DNA of 13,068 nt from contig JAGYLT010000033.1 in assembly GCA_018400545.1 (NCBI GenBank), positions 1 to 13,068 on the forward strand, given 5' to 3'. The position numbers and the translations under genes are program-made. Below, piece by piece: positions 8,368-13,068 of the stretch. Each line of letters starts with the position of its first letter. The first letter of the stretch is position 1. Below the pieces are notes generated by a model. That model ran no database searches. It saw only the letters and a program-made list of their open reading frames with translations, and was not told the DNA's origin. This DNA comes from Bacteroidales bacterium. GTDB lineage: Bacteria > Bacteroidota > Bacteroidia > Bacteroidales > 4484-276.

Positions 8368-8527
8368 GGCGTTGCGCGTGTTTAGGGGGTAAAAATGGCG
8401 GCGCTTTGCCGCCATTTCCCTTTCCTTTTTAGCCGGTGTCACCTCGACCGGAGTATTGAGCAGAGCGAAACATCGCAGGGAGACCTGCCCGAACGACTGA
8501 ACATCGTTCGGGCGGGGGTCTCCTTCT
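8368..8527. repeat. Hairpin-rich intergenic element, copy B2 with enlarged terminal stem-loop
   Basis: The second copy of the B element, about 28 bp longer than B1. Its first hairpin is shorter (ATGGCGGC 8395-8402, loop GCTTT, GCCGCCAT 8408-8415) because a GC pair is lost. At the far end, the simple GGAGA/TCTCC palindrome of B1 is replaced by a long stem-loop: GGAGACC (8479-8485), then GCCCGAACGA (8487-8496), loop CTGAACA, TCGTTCGGGC (8504-8513), and GGTCTCC (8517-8523). The inner 10-bp arms pair perfectly. The rest matches B1 closely, including GTGTCACCTCGACCGGAG. Confidence 0.7.
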
Positions 8528-8631
8528 AAAACAGAAAAGCCATTCCCATGTCATTTTACTTCGAGGCTAACGGCAGCGAAGCTAATTACTTCTAAAGTAT
8601 GCAGTTTTCAAAATAAATGACCTTCGATAAT

Positions 8632-8646
8632 CCCCTGAATTCGGGG
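8632..8646 (-). terminator. Weak hairpin just after the helicase stop
   Basis: One base past the helicase TAA, the minus strand reads CCCCGAATTCAGGGG, a small stem (CCCC/GGGG) around an EcoRI-like core, followed by ATTATC rather than a T-run. It may help end helicase transcription, but it lacks the features of a strong intrinsic terminator. Confidence 0.25.
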
Positions 8647-8647
8647 T

Positions 8648-11600
8648 TTATTGCACGTTGTTTATTTTATTCTTCCATTCCTCCATAGGCAGAAAAAACT
8701 GAATTCCTTTTGTTTTTTGCTGAAACTTTAATGTTTTTGCCGGATTTTGGATGCGATTGAGTTCCGGTTTCGATTTGCAGTTGATAATGATATACAGCCA
8801 TGCGCTATCGCCCAACTGCGCCAGGCGGTTCATTTCGTTTTCGCTGAGCATCACACTGCCATCGGCGCTGCTGCGTCCTTTTACCTCAATGTATCGTTTC
8901 ATGCCTTCCATGCTGATACTGCGTATGTCGTAACCTTCATTATTGGTGCTCACATCTTCGGGATTCCATCCTGCAGCGGTTTCAAACTCCATGGCTGTTT
9001 GCATGGCAATGGCCTCGGCTTCGTCGTCGCGGCTCATCCCATAATGCCCCAGGTACTCAACCTGCGTAAGGGGCAGCACATAAGCACAGCCAATTACTTC
9101 GGGTGCTTTGGGGCTCAATTGTGCCATCAACTCCAACTTTTCGAGCCGTTCTGCCTTTTTTTGAATAAGCTCTTTGATGCGCTGCTGTTTACTGATGATT
9201 TTTTCCTGAACCTTAGTCTCGCCAAACAACACTTTGGATTGCAACTCCTGTATTTCGATCTGTAAATCCATGATTACCTGAGTGAAAGCAGATTCGAGGT
9301 ATTGCTTCCGGTCGGCCACATCTTTCTGCACATGATTTATGGTATCGGCAAATTGCTTTTCGGTGACCTCGGTAAAACACCATTGCACCACCTCGTCGTT
9401 GCTGATTACCGGCGGCGGTTGGATCGGCTTGGCAAAGGATGCCGGCGGGTGCAGATCAATAAACTTAGCCGGTGAAGTGCGGTTAAATGTTCCGTCATGT
9501 TTTTTAAACACCATCAGCAGGCGTTCGTCGGCGATGCTGTCATCCTTTTTGCTGGGACGGTTATCCGTGATTTGTGATTTTACAAAAAAAGCGAAGTAAT
9601 CCTCTTTATCATCCGGCGAAACCAGAATGGTTCCTTTTAGCATGTCTTCCCTGAATTTGTTTCGGGCTACCTTGATCAAACTGTCGAAAAGCGGATTACC
9701 GGGATTGATGTAATGCACCGTTCCCAGGTCGCCCACGATCTGGTAATCGAGAAACACCTGCTTATCAAAACAAAACTGAATATGACGGATGGCGTCCGTA
9801 TAGATGTTGTAATCATTCTTTAGGGTAGCCGCCACCTCTTCGGGTAACTTATCTATCCGGTAAATGGCATCGCGCACTTCGGTAAATTTACCTCCAAGAT
9901 AACTGAATGCTTTTTCAAAAAAGAGCCTGATGTAAATAGGCTGCAAGCGTTTTTCGTCGGAGTTTTCTTTGAGCAACCTTGCGTCCTTAAAATCTATCGC
10001 GCTGTGGGCAAGTTTATCCTTCTGTTCTTTGATCTTTTCCCGAAACCTAATTTTTAGTTGTTCATTGTCCTGAGCCAGGAAAGCATCAAGGGCAGTTTCT
10101 TCTCCATTGAGAACTGACTTTATGATTGCTTCGAGGTTGATATTTTCGAGCACATCCTGAATCACATCATACACACGGTCGTCTCCCATGCCTTCGCGTA
10201 TGACATCGAGCTTGTTCAGCAGGCGTTCAAGTACTTTGCCCTCTTTGGTATTGCTTGCCACCATATTAAAAACGAGTACATCCTGCTTTTGGCCGTAGCG
10301 GTGTATGCGCCCCATACGTTGCTCAAGCCGGTTGGGATTCCAGGGAATATCCCAATTTATGAGCAAACGGCAGAACTGCAAATTAATGCCTTCACCCGCG
10401 GCATCGGTACCAATCAGGATTTGTGTGTCGGGACCAGCGAATTGCCACTGCGCCTGACGGCGTTCATCAACAGACTTGCCGCCGTGGATAGTAGCTACGT
10501 TATACCCGCCGCTTCTGGTGAGCCGCTCTTCGAGGTAGGTCAGCGTATCCTTGTGTTCTGTAAAAAGAACCAGTTTTTCACCTTTTTCAAGTACACCGTT
10601 GGATTTAAGCAGTGCAACGAGCTCCTGGTACTTTTTTTCTTCCTGACGCCGGTTATACAGCGATTGCGCCATCTCATACAATCGTTTGACTTCAGCAGCC
10701 TCCTGCTGAATTTCCTGAATGCTGCTTGCTGTGGTAAACAGTTTAAATTTCCTGGGGTCAGACAGGATACTTTCAAAAGCATCGCGTTCGTCATCCTCCA
10801 ACTCTTCAAAATCTTCGATATTTTCCACATCATAACCTTCGAGTTTATGCCGCTGGCTCCAAAGATTGGGGTTGTTGTGTATCTCCTCCACAATGCTTTG
10901 CAGTGCTTTCCAGCGCTTTTCGAGGGTGTTTTTGATGGCATAAATCGAACTTGCCAGGCGGCGCTGCATCACCGTTAATGCAAGTGACACGTGGATGTTT
11001 CTTGTTGCATTGGCTTCCTCTTTCCGTTTGGTCAGGTATTTTGTTACCGCATCATACAGTTCCTTTTCCTCCGGGGTAAGCTCGTAAGCAATGGTTTTTG
11101 TGTGACGGTTTTTAAACAGGGGTTTCCCATTCCAGTCTTTCATATCTTCTTTAAGCCGGCGGATGAAAAACTTATTCAGCCCATTGGATTCGAGGTCTTT
11201 TACACGAGCCGATGCGATTTCGTTGGTGGCAAAGATGTCTTCGTCCAAAAGTTGCAGCAATCGTTTAAAGGTATCTGTTCGTCCTCGATGAGGGGTGGCA
11301 GTCAGCAATAGCAAGTGTTCGCATTGTTGCGCCAGAATTTGCGCCGCCTTATAGCGCTGGGAGAGGTATTGGCGCATTCCGTAGTCGTAAGCGGAGAGTT
11401 TATGACACTCATCAAACACAATCAAATCCCAGTGTGAGTTGCCGGCCACATTAAGGACATCTTCTCTGCACAGGAAATCAATTGAAGTTACAATCCGGCT
11501 TGCTGTGTGGAATACATTGGGGTCGGATGAAAAATGACTGCGGTTGACCAGCGTGAAGGGAATGTTGAATTTAATTGCCATCTCATCTTCCTGCCATTGT

Positions 11601-12154
11601 TTTGTTAATCCGCCAGGCGTTACGATCAGGATGCGTTCAACAAGCCCGCGCAGCATCAACTCCTTAATCAGCAGCCCTGTCATAATGGTTTTTCCGGCGC
11701 CTGTGTCATCGGCAAGTAAGAACCTGATCTTGGGCAACGGTAGCAGGAATTTATACACAGCCTCCACCTGGTGCGGCAAAGGGTCAACAAGGCTGCAATT
11801 GACAGCAAACAAAGGATCGAACTGATAGGCTGAGTTGATGCGCTCAGCTTCGGCGAACAAGGCAAAGCGAATAGGGTCGCCGCTGAAATTGAACATTCCT
11901 TCTTCACTCAAAACCTCCAGCTGATCAAAATCTGCCTGTCCGATCACCTTGGTGCTTGTACGGTTGGAGTTTACGCCGGTGAACTTCACCGAAACCATAC
12001 TACCAAGTTGTTGCACCTGATTGATGCATACAGGTTCGGCTGGAATCAGATTTTTAACGATTTGTCCGGGTTGTAGGGTCATTGGCATCTTAGTTAGTGT
12101 TGGATGTCTTTTTGGGGAATACCTTGCACTGTCAAGTAAAGAAAATAGTTGCAT
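8648..12154 (-). CDS. SNF2-family helicase with C-terminal DUF3883 (PD-(D/E)XK-like) domain
   Basis: A 1168-residue SF2/SNF2 DNA translocase. Helicase motifs in order: LPHQVEAV (about 126-133), Walker A DDTGAGKT (149-156), DECH box (248-251), TATPHRG (285-291), FTEHKDTL (531-538), GTDAAGEGINLQF (582-594) and QRMGRIHRYGQ (612-622). A long charged, probably coiled-coil stretch (945-1013) precedes a C-terminal DUF3883 domain with GYDI (D1076) and IEVKGR (E1090, K1092), the D...ExK pattern of PD-(D/E)XK nucleases. Such helicases accompany DUF1156 and DUF499 genes in defence loci, where they probably translocate on and perhaps cut unmodified DNA; this role is inferred. The frame is intact. The start is uncertain: the conserved N-terminus MTLQPGQIVKN begins at residues 23-25 (ATG at 12088 or 12082), and a -7 box lies only 8 bp before the first ATG, so the shorter form is more likely. 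Confidence 0.9.
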   Translation of the reverse strand: MQLFSLLDSARYSPKRHPTLTKMPMTLQPGQIVKNLIPAEPVCINQVQQLGSMVSVKFTGVNSNRTSTKVIGQADFDQLEVLSEEGMFNFSGDPIRFALFAEAERINSAYQFDPLFAVNCSLVDPLPHQVEAVYKFLLPLPKIRFLLADDTGAGKTIMTGLLIKELMLRGLVERILIVTPGGLTKQWQEDEMAIKFNIPFTLVNRSHFSSDPNVFHTASRIVTSIDFLCREDVLNVAGNSHWDLIVFDECHKLSAYDYGMRQYLSQRYKAAQILAQQCEHLLLLTATPHRGRTDTFKRLLQLLDEDIFATNEIASARVKDLESNGLNKFFIRRLKEDMKDWNGKPLFKNRHTKTIAYELTPEEKELYDAVTKYLTKRKEEANATRNIHVSLALTVMQRRLASSIYAIKNTLEKRWKALQSIVEEIHNNPNLWSQRHKLEGYDVENIEDFEELEDDERDAFESILSDPRKFKLFTTASSIQEIQQEAAEVKRLYEMAQSLYNRRQEEKKYQELVALLKSNGVLEKGEKLVLFTEHKDTLTYLEERLTRSGGYNVATIHGGKSVDERRQAQWQFAGPDTQILIGTDAAGEGINLQFCRLLINWDIPWNPNRLEQRMGRIHRYGQKQDVLVFNMVASNTKEGKVLERLLNKLDVIREGMGDDRVYDVIQDVLENINLEAIIKSVLNGEETALDAFLAQDNEQLKIRFREKIKEQKDKLAHSAIDFKDARLLKENSDEKRLQPIYIRLFFEKAFSYLGGKFTEVRDAIYRIDKLPEEVAATLKNDYNIYTDAIRHIQFCFDKQVFLDYQIVGDLGTVHYINPGNPLFDSLIKVARNKFREDMLKGTILVSPDDKEDYFAFFVKSQITDNRPSKKDDSIADERLLMVFKKHDGTFNRTSPAKFIDLHPPASFAKPIQPPPVISNDEVVQWCFTEVTEKQFADTINHVQKDVADRKQYLESAFTQVIMDLQIEIQELQSKVLFGETKVQEKIISKQQRIKELIQKKAERLEKLELMAQLSPKAPEVIGCAYVLPLTQVEYLGHYGMSRDDEAEAIAMQTAMEFETAAGWNPEDVSTNNEGYDIRSISMEGMKRYIEVKGRSSADGSVMLSENEMNRLAQLGDSAWLYIIINCKSKPELNRIQNPAKTLKFQQKTKGIQFFLPMEEWKNKINNVQ

Positions 12155-12162
12155 ACACCTGA

Positions 12163-12170
12163 CAAAAATA
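12163..12170 (-). promoter_or_regulatory. Possible Bacteroidota -7 box for the helicase
   Basis: The minus strand reads TATTTTTG, which fits TAnnTTTG. Transcription would start close to the first in-frame ATG (12154), leaving almost no leader for it but about 65-70 nt for the ATG at 12088. This supports the downstream start. No clear -33 TTTG is seen at the expected spacing, so support is partial. Confidence 0.35.
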
Positions 12171-12255
12171 ACTATTTCGACTGATTGCCACTACTTTTGA
12201 TTTTTCTGATCAATCTTGATAGCAATTCAACCTGTAAGATCCGGTTTTCAGGTCG

Positions 12256-12319
12256 CCGGTTTCAGCAGCCGGCGCACGATAAAACGGCGCCGGCTTTCCT
12301 GTTTTGGGTTTGAAACCGG
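12256..12319. terminator. Nested inverted repeat between lipoprotein and helicase
   Basis: Two perfect 9-bp inverted repeats are nested: an outer pair CCGGTTTCA (12256-12264) / TGAAACCGG (12311-12319) and an inner pair AGCCGGCGC (12267-12275) / GCGCCGGCT (12287-12295) with an 11-base loop. This can fold into a long stem-loop in RNA from either strand. It lies just downstream of the lipoprotein gene, so a transcription-ending or RNA-stabilising role is plausible. No T-run follows on the minus strand, so it is not a canonical intrinsic terminator. Confidence 0.45.
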
Positions 12320-12354
12320 TTGGGGGGGAAAGGGTAAAGCTAAACAATAGCATG

Positions 12355-12825
12355 CTATTTCCTTTTGATCACCACGCCTGACACCGCCAGATAATTATAG
12401 GCTGTGTTCGGGTTGTTGGTATCGGTGTAAGCAATTTTTTGCTGTGCTTCGAAATGGGTGAAACCATCGCCACCCCATTCCACAGCAACATTGTACACCT
12501 CCTCAATCAGTTTTTCAATGTTCATGTGCTGCACAAGCTGCGATTGCACACCGTCATAATAAATGTAGTAAACATCGTAATCAATCCCCTGCCCGATCTT
12601 TCCTTTCTTATAAACCACTTTTGGGTGCATCTCCACAGTAATAATACCAAGCACTTCGTATTCGCCGTAATACACATCCGTCATAAAAAGAAAACCCCTG
12701 GAAGTGTATTCGCGAAAATCGAAACCGGTAAGCCGAAATTCCGATTCACGGTTGGTGAATTGCACTGTCATGCAGCCTTGCAAAATGATCGCTGCCAAAA
12801 TTGAAAGCAAAGTGAATTTTTTCAT
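12355..12825 (-). CDS. Small predicted lipoprotein of unknown function
   Basis: A 156-residue protein with a lipoprotein signal peptide: MKK, a hydrophobic stretch FTLLSILAAIIL and lipobox LQGC with Cys18 as the lipidation site. The mature part (about 139 residues) should be periplasmic and membrane-anchored. It is rich in Tyr, Val and acidic residues (for example YDVYYIYYDG), with a mixed alpha/beta look, a repeated-strand pattern (EYEVLGIITVEM) and a C-terminal VSGVVIKRK. I do not recognise the family. It sits about 200 bp upstream of the helicase, separated by a strong inverted repeat, so it is probably an unrelated host gene at the border of the defence cluster. The start is supported by the well-placed signal peptide. 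Confidence 0.8.
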   Translation of the reverse strand: MKKFTLLSILAAIILQGCMTVQFTNRESEFRLTGFDFREYTSRGFLFMTDVYYGEYEVLGIITVEMHPKVVYKKGKIGQGIDYDVYYIYYDGVQSQLVQHMNIEKLIEEVYNVAVEWGGDGFTHFEAQQKIAYTDTNNPNTAYNYLAVSGVVIKRK

Positions 12826-13068
12826 GTTCGTAAAATTTTAAATGAATATTAAATTTGGGTAAATCGTACTTTTTGCTTCAAAATGAATCCGGCAGCCTTT
12901 CGCCTCACCAACCCATCACCTTGCTTCTTTTCTGACCGGCTTGCCAGGTATTCGCGGCAAAGAAAATGCATCAATGTGTCAGATCATGTCACTCCGGGAA
13001 TTTTTTTTATCTGGTCGAATCTTTTATTGTAGTCAATCCACTTACTAATGTCCGGTCATTGCTATTCA
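12826..13068. other. Intergenic right end, no supported gene
   Basis: This AT-rich stretch of 243 bp upstream of the lipoprotein shows no open frame crossing the window edge on either strand that I can support. A short minus-strand tail reading DISKWIDYNKRFDQIKKIPG before TGA (12986-12984) looks protein-like, but stops lie just upstream of it in the same frame. Confidence 0.4.

Noticed and set aside
7780..8370. CRISPR-like periodicity: ~36-bp conserved repeats every ~71 bp
   Set aside because: The intervening segments are similar to each other (shared GCTGATTATCTG), copies are imperfect and of variable length, and no cas genes are nearby. This is a degenerate tandem repeat.
12984..13068. Protein-like minus-strand tail (…KWIDYNKRFDQIKK…) that might be the end of a gene entering from the right
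   Set aside because: In-frame TAG and TGA codons lie immediately upstream of it within the window, so no open frame reaches the edge. It could be a relic but cannot be supported.

Overview
The window looks like a chromosomal anti-phage (defence-island) segment of a Bacteroidota bacterium. Evidence for the host: near-consensus Bacteroidota -7 boxes (TAnnTTTG) precede two genes, Shine-Dalgarno sites are mostly weak, a small LxGC-type lipoprotein lies at the right end, and the intergenic repeats ('...CACTCCCTTCGGTCGTT...') are of a kind common in that phylum. The genus cannot be named from the sequence. All genes recognised lie on the minus strand, so transcription runs from high to low coordinates.

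Layout in transcription order: (1) 12825-12355, a small lipoprotein of unknown function; (2) 12154-8648, an SNF2-type helicase carrying a C-terminal DUF3883 domain with a PD-(D/E)XK-like signature; (3) 8647-7604, a gene-free kilobase containing about seven degenerate copies of a ~71-bp repeat and two copies of a hairpin-rich element; (4) 7603-4555, a DUF1156-type adenine DNA methylase whose conserved motifs are all readable but which is broken by many single-base frameshifts; (5) 4543-1266, a DUF499-type P-loop ATPase with an N-terminal Swt1/HEPN-like segment, intact from 4301 onward but frameshifted in its first ~240 bp; (6) 1193-39, TcmP, the 'three-Cys-motif partner' protein; (7) 42-1 and beyond the edge, the first 14 codons of what is almost certainly its partner, a DUF5131 (phage Gp37/Gp68-like) protein, overlapping TcmP by ATGA.

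Helicase, DUF1156 methylase and DUF499 ATPase form a recurrent prokaryotic defence neighbourhood; NCBI names the families 'anti-phage-associated', and I recall a similar helicase-methylase-ATPase set being called Hma, but could not check this. The expected division of labour is that the methylase marks host DNA and the ATPase and helicase/nuclease act on unmarked DNA; this is inferred from families. The TcmP-DUF5131 pair follows directly but is much more AT-rich than the ATPase gene, suggesting a separately acquired module. The main caveat is the methylase: either it was inactivated very recently, or about 3.3 kb (4300-7600) carries many indel sequencing errors. Several of the indels sit in short homopolymers while the protein between them is well preserved, which favours error or very recent decay over an old pseudogene.
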